A stretch of DNA of 64,000 bases, taken from the NCBI GenBank assembly GCA_902622245.1, contig CACNPC010000002.1, positions 1 to 64,000 of the forward strand. Direction: 5' to 3'. The notes below the pieces were generated by a model. That model made no database searches, was not told the origin of the DNA, and worked only from the letters and a program-made list of their open reading frames with translations. Below are positions 24,795 through 35,291 of this stretch, in pieces (the stretch's first letter is position 1; each line of letters begins with the position of its first letter). The DNA is from an uncultured Pelagibacteraceae bacterium. GTDB taxonomy: Bacteria > Pseudomonadota > Alphaproteobacteria > Pelagibacterales > Pelagibacteraceae. The translations under genes were made by a program, and so were the position numbers.

Positions 24795-25721
24795 ATGATT
24801 TCAGTTGAGGATTGTTTAAATAAAGTAAAAAAAGATTGTTATAAGTTTATAAAAACACAAGAAACATCTTCAGATAAATTTAAAAATAAAGACAAGATGT
24901 TAAAAGATTATCTTGTCCCAATGAGTTTCTGGATTGCAAAAAAAACAAATTTTAAGAAACCTTATATTGTTGGTTTAACAGGAGGGCAGGGCACTGGAAA
25001 AACTACTATAAGCTCTATCTTAATGATAATTTTAAAAAAATACTTTAAGTTAAACGTTTTCAAAATATCAATTGATGATATTTACAAAACTAAGAAAGAT
25101 AGAATAAAATTATCCAAGAAAATTCATCCATTATTATTAACAAGAGGTGTTCCAGGAACTCATGACATAAGTTATATGTCTAGGTTTATTAAAAAAGCAA
25201 ACTCTAGAAAATTTAAATCAATTATATTACCCAAGTTCGACAAGGCAATTGATGACAGATTTACAAAAAAAAATTGGTACAAAGTAAATAGCAGACCAGA
25301 TGTAATTATTTTTGAAGGTTGGTGTGTTGGAGCAAGACCTGAAAGCTTAAAAACATTAAAAAAAAGTGTAAATTCGATGGAAAAAAATGATGATAATAAA
25401 TTAATCTGGAGAAAACATGTTAATGACCAGCTAAAAAAAGGATACAAGAAACTTTATAGTAAGCTCGATTGTTTATTATTTTTAAGGGCAAAAAATTTTA
25501 GTTTATTACAAAAGTGGAGAGTTATTCAGGAAAAAAAACTTAAATTAAAAAATAAGAATAAAAAAACAAAACAAAAAATTATGACAAAAAAGGAAGTTTT
25601 AAAATTTATGCAAACTTACCAGAGAATTACGCAGAATATGTTTAAATATGCGCCAAAATACGCATCTATAGTTATTAAATTAAATTCTAATCATCAAATT
25701 AATTCTGTAAAGTACAACTAA
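24795..25721 (+). CDS. P-loop kinase of the D-glycerate 3-kinase type
   Basis: The 308-residue product has a Walker A motif GLTGGQGTGKTT near residue 62. ISIDDIYKTKKDRIKL follows, then RGVPGTHDISYM near 120, the P-G-T-H-D string typical of the plant GLYK/yeast YGR205W-like family. IIFEGWCVGARPE lies near residue 175. Plant GLYK phosphorylates D-glycerate to 3-phosphoglycerate, closing the photorespiratory salvage of glycolate. In this genome that would connect glycolate/glycine-derived carbon to central metabolism. Pantothenate kinase/uridine-kinase-like alternatives share the fold but not the PGTHD motif. It overlaps tolC by one base. Confidence 0.83.
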   Translation: MISVEDCLNKVKKDCYKFIKTQETSSDKFKNKDKMLKDYLVPMSFWIAKKTNFKKPYIVGLTGGQGTGKTTISSILMIILKKYFKLNVFKISIDDIYKTKKDRIKLSKKIHPLLLTRGVPGTHDISYMSRFIKKANSRKFKSIILPKFDKAIDDRFTKKNWYKVNSRPDVIIFEGWCVGARPESLKTLKKSVNSMEKNDDNKLIWRKHVNDQLKKGYKKLYSKLDCLLFLRAKNFSLLQKWRVIQEKKLKLKNKNKKTKQKIMTKKEVLKFMQTYQRITQNMFKYAPKYASIVIKLNSNHQINSVKYN

Positions 25722-27013
25722 TGAAAAAAATATTAATAATAATTTTTAGTTTTTTTTGCTTAACAGCTCAATCGCTTGCTGTCACATTATATGAAGCATT
25801 AAATGAAACTTACAATAACAATAAACAATTAAATGCTGAGAGAGAAAATATAAAAGCCTCAGAAGAAGATCTGAATATTTCAAAAGCCGATTATATGCCT
25901 TCCTTGAGTTTAAGTGGGTCAAAGAGCCTTGAGGAAACAAATAAACTGACAAATCAGAGTGGTGGTGATGCAACTATTAGTGATTCGGATCCATTCACAA
26001 CATCCATAAAATTAGAGCAAACCTTATTGGATTTTGGAAGAGACCTTAATTATGAAAAAAATTTAATAGGTTTAGAACTTTCAAAAGCAAAATTATTTAA
26101 AAAAGAACAAGATGTTCTTTATAGTGCTATAGAAGCTTTTACATCTATAATTTTATCAAGAGAAAAAGTTGAGATTAATAGACAAAACTTAAACTTACTT
26201 ATTAAACAACTTGAAAATGATAAAGTTAGATTAGATAGAGGACAAATAAAAACTGCAGATTTATCACAAACTGAATCTTCTTTAGCTGGAGCGAGCGCTC
26301 AACTAACTCAAGCAAGAAGTGAATTAATGATTAACAAATTAAATTACGAAAATATTATTGGTAAACTTTTAAATACAAATGAATTAAAAAAGACAAACAG
26401 AGCAATTGTAGGAGTTCCAAGCGAACTTAGTACGGCAATCAATTTAGCAAAAGAGAACAACCCAGATATAATGATTGCTAAAATAGAATTAAATCAGTCC
26501 GAAATGGATATTGCTATTGCTGAAAGTGACCTAAAACCTAGCGCATCTTTATCTTTAGAAAGATCATATGCTGAGGATTTTAGTTCAACTTATGATCAAA
26601 GAGAAAAGGATACACTTAAAGCAACAATTAGCTGGCCATTTTATTCAGGTGGGAGTAAACGTGCAAAAATAAACAAGAATACAAATCTAAAAACTAGAAA
26701 AATTTTGTTATTTGAGTACGCTGTAAAAACTACTGAAAAGAATGTTGGAAGCGCTTGGTCGAATCTCGAAGCATCTAAAAGTTTTTTAAATTCTGTAAGA
26801 TCTCAAGTTAGAGCAGCAAAAATTGCTAACGAAGGAATAGCTGCAGAATATGAAAGAGGTTCGAGAACAACGCTAGATGTTATTCAATCAAACTCTTTGT
26901 TGTTGGCTGCAAAAATTTCCCTAGCAGAATCTGAGAGAAATAATCTTATCGCTCAATATAATGTTCTAAAAGCCATTGGCTTATTGAATAGCGAATATCT
27001 AAAACTTAAGTAA
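25721..27013 (+). CDS. tolC: TolC-family outer-membrane efflux protein
   Basis: TolC trimers form the outer-membrane channel for type I secretion and tripartite efflux. A signal peptide ends near residue 20 (AQSLA). Two duplicated outer-membrane-efflux domains follow, each with long coiled-coil helices; the typical segments LEQTLLDFGRDLNYEKNLIG and ISWPFYSGGSKRAKINKN mark the two beta-strand regions. YERGSRTTLDVIQSNSLLLA lies near residue 385, a highly conserved TolC signature. The 430-residue length is normal. No inner-membrane partner is adjacent, so it probably serves transporters encoded elsewhere. Confidence 0.93.
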   Translation: MKKILIIIFSFFCLTAQSLAVTLYEALNETYNNNKQLNAERENIKASEEDLNISKADYMPSLSLSGSKSLEETNKLTNQSGGDATISDSDPFTTSIKLEQTLLDFGRDLNYEKNLIGLELSKAKLFKKEQDVLYSAIEAFTSIILSREKVEINRQNLNLLIKQLENDKVRLDRGQIKTADLSQTESSLAGASAQLTQARSELMINKLNYENIIGKLLNTNELKKTNRAIVGVPSELSTAINLAKENNPDIMIAKIELNQSEMDIAIAESDLKPSASLSLERSYAEDFSSTYDQREKDTLKATISWPFYSGGSKRAKINKNTNLKTRKILLFEYAVKTTEKNVGSAWSNLEASKSFLNSVRSQVRAAKIANEGIAAEYERGSRTTLDVIQSNSLLLAAKISLAESERNNLIAQYNVLKAIGLLNSEYLKLK

Positions 27014-27044
27014 TTTAACGATTTTAGGTTATTTTGAGAAATGT

Positions 27045-27073
27045 ATTGCTAATGAGAACAAAATGTGTACATT
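27045..27073 (+). promoter_or_regulatory. Candidate recA promoter with a LexA-like element in its spacer
   Basis: TTGCTA (27045-27050) and TACATT (27068-27073) are separated by 17 bases. Within the spacer lies GAAC (27055-27058) followed eight bases later by GTAC, a degenerate resemblance to the umuD LexA box (GAACAAAA start shared) but with one extra base and a mismatched second half. The promoter is plausible; the operator is weak. Confidence 0.4.
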
Positions 27074-27120
27074 TAAATTCATGATTCGAGTGTTAAAAAA
27101 AGCAAAAAAAGAGGCAAAAA

Positions 27121-28245
27121 ATGACTAAAAATAACCTAAAAGTGGTGAAAACCGCAAAAGATAAAGAATTGGAAAACAAAGAGAAAAATAAAGCACTAGA
27201 CGCAGCAATCAGCCAAATTACAGATAGCTTCGGAAAAGGTTCAGTAATGAAGCTTGGTGAACAAAAAGCTATGGATGTTGAGTCTATCTCAACTGGATCT
27301 TTAAGCTTAGATCTTGCTTTAGGAATTGGTGGATTACCAAAAGGGAGAATTATTGAAATTTATGGACCAGAGTCTTCAGGAAAAACTACATTAGCATTAC
27401 AAGTAGTTGCAGAAGCTCAAAAGGCAGGTGGAATTTGTGGTTTCGTTGATGCAGAACACGCTTTAGATCCAGTGTATGCAAAGAAATTAGGTGTAAATAC
27501 TGAAGAGTTACTAATTTCTCAACCAGACACAGGTGAACAAGCTTTAGAAATTACTGATACATTAATTAAATCTGGCTCAATGTCAGTTCTTGTTGTGGAC
27601 TCTGTAGCTGCATTAACGCCAAGAGCTGAAATTGAAGGTGATATGGGTGATACTCATGTTGGTTTGCAAGCCAGATTGATGTCTCAAGCATTGAGAAAAT
27701 TAACAGGCTCAATTTCACGAACTAATACAATGGTTATTTTCATTAACCAAATTAGAATGAAAATTGGTGTTATGTTTGGAAGCCCAGAAACAACATCAGG
27801 CGGAAATTCTTTAAAATTCTACTCATCAGTTAGAATGGACATTAGAAGAATTGGAGCAATCAAAGATAAAGATAATATCGTTGGTAACACAACAAGAGTT
27901 AAAGTTGTGAAAAATAAAGTTGCTCCACCATTTAAAGTTGTTGAGTTTGACTTAATGTATGGAAAAGGAATTAGTAAAGTAGGGGAACTAATAGACCTAG
28001 GTGCCAAAGCAGATATTGTAGAGAAATCTGGAGCTTGGTATGCTTATAAAGGTGAAAAAATTGGTCAAGGTAGAGAAAATGCTAAACTTTACCTTGAACA
28101 AAATCCTAAAGCCGCTGCTGAAATTGAAATGGCAATCAGAGAAAAGGCTGGTGTGATTTCAAAGAAAATTGAAGGAAATCCACTAAGCGAGGAAAAAGTA
28201 GAGGCTCAAAAAAAAGAAGAAGATATTCCTACTAAAAAAAATTAG
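27121..28245 (+). CDS. recA: Recombinase RecA
   Basis: RecA forms filaments on single-stranded DNA for homologous recombination and triggers LexA/UmuD self-cleavage. Motifs: Walker [14 protein letters not shown] near residue 82, the Walker B region [18 protein letters not shown] near residue 160, loop L1 [38 protein letters not shown] near loop L2, and an acidic, lysine-rich tail. The 374 residues include an N-terminal extension of about 20 residues rich in Lys/Glu. It stands alone, between a possible LexA-regulated promoter and a strong terminator. Its presence with umuDC supports a functional SOS response. Confidence 0.99.
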   Translation: MTKNNLKVVKTAKDKELENKEKNKALDAAISQITDSFGKGSVMKLGEQKAMDVESISTGSLSLDLALGIGGLPKGRIIEIYGPESSGKTTLALQVVAEAQKAGGICGFVDAEHALDPVYAKKLGVNTEELLISQPDTGEQALEITDTLIKSGSMSVLVVDSVAALTPRAEIEGDMGDTHVGLQARLMSQALRKLTGSISRTNTMVIFINQIRMKIGVMFGSPETTSGGNSLKFYSSVRMDIRRIGAIKDKDNIVGNTTRVKVVKNKVAPPFKVVEFDLMYGKGISKVGELIDLGAKADIVEKSGAWYAYKGEKIGQGRENAKLYLEQNPKAAAEIEMAIREKAGVISKKIEGNPLSEEKVEAQKKEEDIPTKKN

Positions 28246-28265
28246 CAGATAACTTTTAGTTATTA

Positions 28266-28293
28266 AAAAGGCGCTCGAAAGGGCGCCTTTTTT
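28266..28293 (+). terminator. Rho-independent terminator after recA
   Basis: GGCGCTC / GGGCGCC (7 pairs including one T-G) closes a GAAA tetraloop at 28277-28280, extended by A-T pairs, and is followed by six T. It is 20 bases past the recA stop and insulates alaS. Confidence 0.95.
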
Positions 28294-28342
28294 CCCTTCA
28301 GAGGTGTAGACATCAATAGAAAAAGCTGTATTTTAAAAAAAT

Positions 28343-31006
28343 ATGGCAAAAACTTTAAACGAGATTAGATCAACTTTTTTAGATTATTTTGAAAAAAATG
28401 ATCACAAGATAGTTGAGTCTAGCAACTTGGTTCCAAATAATGATCCAACATTAATGTTTGCAAATTCTGGAATGGTCCAGTTTAAGAATGTTTTTACTGG
28501 ATTAGAAAAAAGGGATTACCAAAGAGCTACTACCTCTCAAAAATGTGTAAGAGCAGGAGGTAAACACAACGATCTAGAAAATGTTGGTTACACTCCAAGA
28601 CATCACACGTTTTTTGAAATGCTAGGAAATTTCTCTTTTGGAGATTATTTCAAAGAAAGGGGAATTGAACTTGCTTGGAATTTAATTACTAAAGATTTTG
28701 GATTAAATAAAGATAGATTATATGTAACAGTATTTCATGAGGACGATGAAGCTTTCAATTTTTGGAAGAAAATAGCGGGTTTTAGCGAAGATAGAATTAT
28801 TAGGATAGCAACTTCAGATAACTTTTGGTCAATGGGAGAAACGGGCCCTTGCGGACCTTGTTCAGAGATATTTTATGATCATGGAGATCATTTAAAAGGT
28901 GGTTTACCTGGAACCAAAGATGAAGACGGCGATAGATATATTGAGATATGGAATTTAGTCTTCATGCAATTTGAGCAAGTTTCAAAAGATAAGAGAATTA
29001 ATCTTCCAAAACCTTCAGTTGATACTGGAATGGGTTTAGAGAGAATTGCAGCATTACTTCAGGGCACACATGATAATTATGAAACAGATCATTTTAAAAA
29101 ATTAATTAGTTCTATTTCTGATTTTACAAAAGTAAAACAAGATGAAAATAATTTATCAAGTTTTAGAGTAATAGCAGATCACTTAAGGGCTAGCTCATTT
29201 CTTCTTGCAGAAGGAGTATTGCCCTCAAATGAAGGCAGAGGTTATGTTCTTAGAAGAATAATGAGAAGAGGAATGAGACATTCTCATTTGCTAGGTTCTA
29301 AAGAACCAGTTTTCAATAAAATCTTTGATACATTGAAAGATGAAATGAAAGGAAATTATCCTGAATTAGAAAGATCAGAAACTTTAATTAAAGAAACGTT
29401 AAAAATGGAAGAAGAAAAATTTTTAGTATTACTTGATAGAGGAATAAAAATATTGAACGATGAAATTTCAAAAATAAAAAAAGTTTTACCAGGTGAAATA
29501 GCGTTCAAATTATATGATACTTATGGTTTCCCATTAGACTTAACAGAAGATATTTTAAAAAATAAATCTTTGACCGTTGATCAAAATAAATTTGATGAAT
29601 TAATGAAAAAAAGTAAAGAGCTAGCAAAACAAAATTGGAAAGGTTCTGGAGATGCCTCTGAAGAAGAAATCTGGTTTGGTATAAAAGATAAAATAGGACC
29701 TACAGAGTTTCTTGGGTATGAGTTTAACCAATCAGAAGGAGTGGTGTTATCTATAATTAAAAATAATAAAGAAGTACAAAATATTTCAAATGGTGAGAAA
29801 GGAATAATTATTACTAATCAAACACCGTTTTATGGAGAGTCTGGTGGACAAGTTGGAGATCAAGGAACAATAGTATCTGGTAATTCAGTATTTGAGGTTA
29901 CAGATACTCAAAAAAAACTTGGAGATCTGTTTATACATCATGGAATTCTAAAATCTGGTGAGATTAAGACTAAAGATGTTGTAGAAATGAAAATAGATAT
30001 TGAAAGACGTAACAATCTTAAGGCGTATCATTCTGCAACTCATTTATTACATGAGTCTTTGAGAAGAACATTGGGAAAACACGTTATGCAAAAAGGATCT
30101 TTAGTTGCGCCTGATAGACTAAGATTTGATTTTAGTCATATGAAACCAATTACTGAGGATGAGCTAACAATTATTGATAAATTAGTTAATGAATACGTAC
30201 AAAACAAAACTGATGTAACTACAAGAATTATGACAACAAAAGCTGCAATTGAAAAAGGTGCTTTAGCTTTTTTTGGTGAAAAATATGGAGAAGAAGTGAG
30301 AGTAGTTTCTATGGGAGCAGAGAATAACTCATATTTTTCAACAGAATTATGTGGTGGAACACATGTAAAAAATACGGGAGATATTGGAAAATTTAAAACT
30401 GTTAGCCAATCCTCAATAGCTGCTGGAGTGAGAAGGGTTGAAGCTTTAAGAGACAAACAACTCGAAATATTCTTAAAAAATAAGGAAAAAATGTCAAACC
30501 TTTCTGCACAAAAGGATGAAGACAGCATTAAAGAAATATCTGCTCAAATTATTAAATTAGGTGGAAAACCAAATCTAGAAAATAAAGATACTAAAGGATT
30601 AATTAAAGACCTTAATAAACAACTAGAACATTTAAATGTTCAATCAGTTTTAGGTGATAAAACAAAAAATATAACTAAAGATGAAAGTATTAATGGTACA
30701 AAAATTAGATTGCAAAAAGTTCAAGATTTATCTCCAAAAGACTTAAGAAAACTTGTTGATGCAGGTAAAAAAGAATTAGGTGAGGGAATAGTAGTAGTAT
30801 TTGCAAATAAGGATGAGAAAGTTGGTCTTGCTGTAGGTGTGACTGAAAATTTAACAAATAAGTACGACGCAGTTAAATTTGCAAAACTAGGATCTGAAAT
30901 TATAGGTGGAAAAGGCGGTGGAGGTCGTAAAGACTTTGCACAAGCTGGGGGTCAAGATTCAAATAAAATCGATGAAGCTTTAGAAAAACTAAAATCGTTA
31001 ATTTAA
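28343..31006 (+). CDS. alaS: Alanyl-tRNA synthetase
   Basis: AlaS charges tRNA-Ala and edits mischarged Ser/Gly. The class II catalytic core includes [19 protein letters not shown] near residue 90 and NRGxGLERI-like [16 protein letters not shown] near 230. The editing domain has the zinc ligands in [14 protein letters not shown] near 570 and [14 protein letters not shown] near 672. A C-Ala domain ends with the glycine-rich [16 protein letters not shown]. The 887-residue length is normal. Upstream, TAGACA-N16-TATTTT (28307-28334) is a possible promoter just before the start codon. Its 3' end overlaps the convergent icd by nine bases. Confidence 0.98.
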   Translation: MAKTLNEIRSTFLDYFEKNDHKIVESSNLVPNNDPTLMFANSGMVQFKNVFTGLEKRDYQRATTSQKCVRAGGKHNDLENVGYTPRHHTFFEMLGNFSFGDYFKERGIELAWNLITKDFGLNKDRLYVTVFHEDDEAFNFWKKIAGFSEDRIIRIATSDNFWSMGETGPCGPCSEIFYDHGDHLKGGLPGTKDEDGDRYIEIWNLVFMQFEQVSKDKRINLPKPSVDTGMGLERIAALLQGTHDNYETDHFKKLISSISDFTKVKQDENNLSSFRVIADHLRASSFLLAEGVLPSNEGRGYVLRRIMRRGMRHSHLLGSKEPVFNKIFDTLKDEMKGNYPELERSETLIKETLKMEEEKFLVLLDRGIKILNDEISKIKKVLPGEIAFKLYDTYGFPLDLTEDILKNKSLTVDQNKFDELMKKSKELAKQNWKGSGDASEEEIWFGIKDKIGPTEFLGYEFNQSEGVVLSIIKNNKEVQNISNGEKGIIITNQTPFYGESGGQVGDQGTIVSGNSVFEVTDTQKKLGDLFIHHGILKSGEIKTKDVVEMKIDIERRNNLKAYHSATHLLHESLRRTLGKHVMQKGSLVAPDRLRFDFSHMKPITEDELTIIDKLVNEYVQNKTDVTTRIMTTKAAIEKGALAFFGEKYGEEVRVVSMGAENNSYFSTELCGGTHVKNTGDIGKFKTVSQSSIAAGVRRVEALRDKQLEIFLKNKEKMSNLSAQKDEDSIKEISAQIIKLGGKPNLENKDTKGLIKDLNKQLEHLNVQSVLGDKTKNITKDESINGTKIRLQKVQDLSPKDLRKLVDAGKKELGEGIVVVFANKDEKVGLAVGVTENLTNKYDAVKFAKLGSEIIGGKGGGGRKDFAQAGGQDSNKIDEALEKLKSLI

Positions 31007-32212
31007 TTTTTGTTTTAAACTTCCATCAATTACATCTAAAAACTGGTTAGTTGTTAAATATTTTGTAGAAGGACCAATTAGTATAGCTAAATCTTTGGTC
31101 ATTGAACCTGATTCAACTGACTCAACACATACTTCTTCAAGTATTTTAGAAAATTTAATTAATTCATCATTACTATCTAACTTTCCTCTGTGCGCCAAAC
31201 CCCTTGTCCAAGCAAATATAGATGCAATTGGATTTGTTGATGTTTCTTTACCTTGTTGATGCATCCTAAAATGTCGAGTTACAGTTCCGTGAGCTGCTTC
31301 AGCTTCCATTGTTCTGCCATCAGGTGCCAACAAAACGCTAGTCATTAAACCTAAAGAACCATAACCTTGAGCAACAGTGTCTGACTGAACATCACCATCA
31401 TAATTTTTACATGCCCAGATATACTTGCCATGCCACTTCATTGCACAAGCAACCATATCATCAATTAACCTATGTTCATAAGTTATGTTATTTTTTTCAA
31501 ATTCTGATTTAAAATCTCTTTCAAAAACATTTTGAAATATATCTTTAAATCTACCATCATATTTTTTTAGTATAGTATTCTTAGTTGATAAATATACTGG
31601 CCATTTTTTTATTAGGCCATAATTGAAACATGATCTTGCAAAGTCCTCAATTGATTTATCTAAATTATACATTGAAAGAGCAATACCTGGCCCTGGAAAA
31701 TCAAATACTTCATACTTTTTTTCATTACTTCCATCTTCCGATGTCCACTTTACTTCTAATTTACCTTTTCCTGGAACCAAAAAATCTGTAGCTCTATATT
31801 GATCACCAAAAGCATGCCTTCCAATAATTAATGGATCCGTCCAAGATGGGACAAGTTTAGGAATATTTTTACAAATTATTGGTTCTCTAAATACTGTTCC
31901 TCCAATAATATTTCTTATTGTTCCATTCGGAGATCTCCACATTTTCTTTAATTTAAATTCTTCAACTCTCGCCTCGTCAGGAGTAATAGTTGCGCATTTG
32001 ATACCTACTCCATTTTTCTTGATTGCATTAGCACAGTCGATGGTAATTTTATCATTAGTATCATCTCTACTTTTCATTCCTAGATCGTAATACTCAATGC
32101 CTAAATCTAAATAAGGTAGAATTAATTTGTTTTTGATGAATTCCCAAATTACTCTTGTCATTTCATCGCCGTCTAGCTCGACAATGGGATTTTTTACCTT
32201 AATTTTGCTCAT
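30998..32212 (-). CDS. icd: Isocitrate dehydrogenase (NADP), eukaryotic-type subfamily
   Basis: This enzyme oxidatively decarboxylates isocitrate to 2-oxoglutarate in the citric acid cycle. The sequence [20 protein letters not shown] at the start, [21 protein letters not shown] near residue 90 (substrate site), and [24 protein letters not shown] near 265 (metal Asp) identify the homodimeric subfamily II type found in mitochondria and Alphaproteobacteria. I place the start at the ATG at 32212, giving 404 residues. The frame extends 15 codons further to 32257, but that part (MYIKSINS...) lies outside the conserved domain. The divergent psd gene begins 75 bases away. Confidence 0.97.
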   Translation of the reverse strand: MSKIKVKNPIVELDGDEMTRVIWEFIKNKLILPYLDLGIEYYDLGMKSRDDTNDKITIDCANAIKKNGVGIKCATITPDEARVEEFKLKKMWRSPNGTIRNIIGGTVFREPIICKNIPKLVPSWTDPLIIGRHAFGDQYRATDFLVPGKGKLEVKWTSEDGSNEKKYEVFDFPGPGIALSMYNLDKSIEDFARSCFNYGLIKKWPVYLSTKNTILKKYDGRFKDIFQNVFERDFKSEFEKNNITYEHRLIDDMVACAMKWHGKYIWACKNYDGDVQSDTVAQGYGSLGLMTSVLLAPDGRTMEAEAAHGTVTRHFRMHQQGKETSTNPIASIFAWTRGLAHRGKLDSNDELIKFSKILEEVCVESVESGSMTKDLAILIGPSTKYLTTNQFLDVIDGSLKQKLN

Positions 32213-32286
32213 TTTTTGATGTATCTTAATAATTGAATTTATACTTTTTATATACATATTAATCCAGAATTATCAATTGAACGATT

Positions 32287-32934
32287 ATGATAGACAAAAT
32301 TTTTCCAAAGATTCATAACGAAGGCTATAAATTTATAGTAATTTTCGTAGTAGCAACGATCATTCTATATTTCATTCATGGTTTTTTAGGTTTCATAGGT
32401 TTGGTCTTAAGTATTTGGTGTTATTATTTTTTTAGAGATCCAGAGAGAATTCCAATAAATGACGAGAACTATTTAACAAGTCCTGCTGACGGATTAGTTT
32501 TACAAGTTTTAGATACAAACGGACCAAAAGAATTGGGCCTTGAAAATAAAAAATTTAAGAAAGTAAGTATATTTATGAATGTATTTGACTGTCATGTGAA
32601 TAGATCTCCATGTTCAGGAAAAATTGAAGAAATTTTATACAAACCTGGAAAATTTATTAATGCATCTCTTGATAAAGCAAGTGAGGATAATGAAAGAAAT
32701 TATTATAAAATTAAAAATTCTCATGGTGAAGAGATAATTGTAGTTCAAATCGCAGGACTGGTTGCTCGGAGAATAGTAACAGATACCTCAGTTGAAGAAA
32801 ATGTTGATCAAGGATCTAGAATAGGAATGATTAGATTTGGAAGTAGAGCAGATTTATATTTTGAAAACTACGAACCATTAGTAAAAGTTAATCAAAGAGC
32901 AGTTGCTGGCGAAACATTGATAGCTAAAAGATAA
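32287..32934 (+). CDS. psd: Phosphatidylserine decarboxylase, short proenzyme type
   Basis: Psd converts phosphatidylserine to phosphatidylethanolamine in the inner membrane. The proenzyme cleaves itself at a Gly-Ser bond to generate the pyruvoyl cofactor. Here the site is MIRFGSRADLYFE near residue 182, the form typical of the short alphaproteobacterial/archaeal class. An N-terminal hydrophobic hairpin (about residues 17-45) anchors the protein. FMNVFDCHVNRSPCSGKI near 95 is the conserved core. At 215 residues it is full length for this class. pssA follows without a gap, so substrate and product enzymes are co-expressed. Confidence 0.97.
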   Translation: MIDKIFPKIHNEGYKFIVIFVVATIILYFIHGFLGFIGLVLSIWCYYFFRDPERIPINDENYLTSPADGLVLQVLDTNGPKELGLENKKFKKVSIFMNVFDCHVNRSPCSGKIEEILYKPGKFINASLDKASEDNERNYYKIKNSHGEEIIVVQIAGLVARRIVTDTSVEENVDQGSRIGMIRFGSRADLYFENYEPLVKVNQRAVAGETLIAKR

Positions 32935-33732
32935 ATGGAGAATCCAAAAAAAAATATAAGATTAGTTTCAAATAAAAATTCAAGAGTTATTTTGCCTAAT
33001 ATTATGACACTGGTTGGAGTGTGTATTGGCTTAACTTCAATTAAATTTGCATTTGATGGAAGATTTGAATTATCAGTTATTGCAGTTTTAATTGCTGCAA
33101 TCATTGATGGTTTAGATGGAAGAATTGCAAGATTAATTAAAGCCACATCAAAAGTTGGAAAAGAATTAGACTCATTAACGGATGTAATTAGTTTTGGAGT
33201 TGCGCCAGCATTCATAATGTATTTCTGGGCGCTAGATAATATCGGCAGATTTGGTTGGTTAATATCTTTAATATATGTGGTTTGTGTTGCCTTAAGACTC
33301 GCAAGATTTAATGTTTCAACAGGAGGTGAACCTTCATGGAGAGATAATTTTTTTGAAGGTATTCCATCACCAGCAGGTGGAGTATTGGTATTAATGCCAT
33401 TAATTTATAGTTTTAGCGAAGTTCAGTTTATAAATATTAATAAAAATATTATTGTTCCATCTTTATTCATTGTTATTTCTGTACTTTTGATAAGTAAAAT
33501 TCCTACATACTCTTTTAAAAGAATTGTTGTTCCAAGAAGTACTTCAATATTTCTTTTATTTGGAATAATTTTATATTTTGGTTTGTTGCTAATATATACC
33601 TTTAATACAATTATAATTTCAGGAATTATTTATTTATTAATGATTCCAGCAAGTTCAATTCATTACTTATTTTTAAAAAAACAAAATAAAGAAAAAGATG
33701 ATGGCGTTGATCATCATGAAGATATTTTGTAA
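32935..33732 (+). CDS. pssA: CDP-diacylglycerol--serine O-phosphatidyltransferase
   Basis: PssA makes phosphatidylserine from CDP-diacylglycerol and serine. The CDP-alcohol phosphotransferase signature D-G-x2-(A)R-x8-G-x3-D-x3-D is seen as DGLDGRIARLIKATSKVGKE followed by LDSLTD near residue 60. The remainder has about seven hydrophobic helices. At 265 residues it is a normal membrane-type PssA. The ATG immediately follows the psd stop and the next gene overlaps by one base. The psd-pssA pair is the usual alphaproteobacterial arrangement for phosphatidylethanolamine synthesis. Confidence 0.96.
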   Translation: MENPKKNIRLVSNKNSRVILPNIMTLVGVCIGLTSIKFAFDGRFELSVIAVLIAAIIDGLDGRIARLIKATSKVGKELDSLTDVISFGVAPAFIMYFWALDNIGRFGWLISLIYVVCVALRLARFNVSTGGEPSWRDNFFEGIPSPAGGVLVLMPLIYSFSEVQFININKNIIVPSLFIVISVLLISKIPTYSFKRIVVPRSTSIFLLFGIILYFGLLLIYTFNTIIISGIIYLLMIPASSIHYLFLKKQNKEKDDGVDHHEDIL

Positions 33733-34646
33733 TGAAAGAGAATGTAATTATTTCTCTAGCAGATTCTAATTACTTTGAATTGCTAAATGAATTAATAGAC
33801 TCTATTAAACAATTCAATCACAGTGAAAAGGTTGCTATTTGTATACTTGATGCGGGTTTAACAGAGGAGCAAACCGCTCTTCTAAAAAATAAAGTAGACG
33901 AGATCAAAAAAGCTGAATGGGATATTGAGGTTCCACAATCTAAAGTTAAAGGTAAAGAATGGCTAAAAAGTCAGGTATCAAGAGCGTTTCTTCCAAAATA
34001 TTTTCCAAACTATAAAAAATACCTGTGGATCGATTGTGATGCTTGGGTTCAAGATTGGAGTTCAATAGACTTATATTTTAAAGCTTGTGATAATGGTAAA
34101 CTTGGCATTACCCAGACAATGACACCTGGATATAGAATATTAAGTAACGTTAATTGGTTATTTGGAAAATTAGCAATTATAAAATCTCAAAATTTTAAAC
34201 ATGCTATTAAATCTAAAATTGATATTAATAAAGCAAGAAAGTTAGCATTTGCTCCGCATATTAATATTGGTGTTTTCTCATTAGAAAAAGACTCTAGGTG
34301 TTGGAATGTTTGGCAAAAAAATTTAAAAACCACTCTTAGTCATGGCCAAATATTTGGTTCAGAGCAACTAGCAATAAATATATGCGTATATATTGATAAT
34401 GTAGATGTTGAATTTCTTCCTCATAATTGCAACTGGTTAGCTAGCAACTTACTTCCAAAGTTTGATGAAAAGAATAAAATTTTCGTGGAACCTTTTTTAC
34501 CAAATCATAAAATTGGAATTATACATTTGGCCAGTGGTATTAAAGTAAATGATAAAGATATGAGAAACGAGAAAAATCTAGAGATAGAATTAAATACTCT
34601 GGATAATAATAAAATTTCAAAATCTTTAAGGTTCAAAACTAATTGA
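33732..34646 (+). CDS. Glycosyltransferase family 8-like protein
   Basis: This 304-residue soluble protein opens with VIISLADSNYFELLNELIDSI, and has a D-x-D-type motif in KKYLWIDCDAWVQDW near residue 100. FAPHINIGVFSLEKDS lies near 177 and GSEQLAINICVYI near 215. This arrangement matches GT8-type glycosyltransferases, which transfer sugars from nucleotide donors with retention. The acceptor is unknown. It shares a base with the pssA stop and overlaps rlmE by four bases, so it belongs to the psd-pssA transcript; glycosylation of a lipid or envelope glycan is possible. Family assignment is moderate. Confidence 0.68.
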   Translation: MKENVIISLADSNYFELLNELIDSIKQFNHSEKVAICILDAGLTEEQTALLKNKVDEIKKAEWDIEVPQSKVKGKEWLKSQVSRAFLPKYFPNYKKYLWIDCDAWVQDWSSIDLYFKACDNGKLGITQTMTPGYRILSNVNWLFGKLAIIKSQNFKHAIKSKIDINKARKLAFAPHINIGVFSLEKDSRCWNVWQKNLKTTLSHGQIFGSEQLAINICVYIDNVDVEFLPHNCNWLASNLLPKFDEKNKIFVEPFLPNHKIGIIHLASGIKVNDKDMRNEKNLEIELNTLDNNKISKSLRFKTN

Positions 34647-35254
34647 AAAAAAATAAAATCTCAAAAAATTGGATTAATAAGCAGAGAAGAGATATTTATG
34701 TTAGACAATCAAAAGTTGAAGGATATAGATCAAGAGCTGTTTATAAATTAAAAGAAATTAACGAAAAATTTAAATTTTTAAAAAATAATATATCAGTAAT
34801 AGACCTTGGAGCTGCTCCTGGAAGCTGGTCTCAATATATATCAAGTAATTTAAAATGTAATAAGCATTTAGCAATAGATTTAAAAGAAATAGATGAAATA
34901 AAGAATGTAAAAATTATAAAAGGAGATTTTACAGATACTGAACAACAAAATAAAATTAGTAATTATTTTGGAGGAAAAATTGACCTGATTATTTCAGATA
35001 TGGCAGTCAATACTACGGGAAATAAAAATCTAGACTCTATGGTAACTGGAGAATTAGTTTTAGAAGCTTTGGATTTTGCTAGAAAAATGATGAAGCCTAA
35101 TGGCTATTTTGTCTCAAAATTATTTATGGGAACTTCATTTAATGAGATAATTGCATTTTCAAAAAAGAATTTTGTAAAATTTAATGTTTACAAGCCTCCC
35201 GCAAGTAGAAAAGACTCTAAAGAAAGTTTTTTAATCTGCAAAAATTTAAGATAG
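34643..35254 (+). CDS. rlmE: 23S rRNA 2'-O-methyltransferase (RlmE/FtsJ)
   Basis: RlmE methylates the 2'-OH of a uridine in the ribosomal A loop. The SAM-binding motif DLGAAPGSWSQYI lies near residue 55 and the catalytic K-D-K-E tetrad is compatible with SRAVYKLKEI, ISDMAVNTTG and FVSKLFMG. The start is TTG within TTGA, overlapping the previous stop. No later start keeps the conserved WINKQRRDIYVRQSKVEGYR segment, so the rare start is needed. The 203-residue length is typical. It is the last gene of a run beginning at psd, with 37 bases to guaB. Confidence 0.95.
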   Translation: MKKNKISKNWINKQRRDIYVRQSKVEGYRSRAVYKLKEINEKFKFLKNNISVIDLGAAPGSWSQYISSNLKCNKHLAIDLKEIDEIKNVKIIKGDFTDTEQQNKISNYFGGKIDLIISDMAVNTTGNKNLDSMVTGELVLEALDFARKMMKPNGYFVSKLFMGTSFNEIIAFSKKNFVKFNVYKPPASRKDSKESFLICKNLR

Positions 35255-35291
35255 ACACTTTAATTTTTTTAAGAATCGTTTATATAAGGAC

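Noticed and set aside
30136-30528. 130-codon minus-strand frame inside alaS
   Set aside because: Antisense shadow of the alaS editing domain, whose plus-strand motifs are intact.
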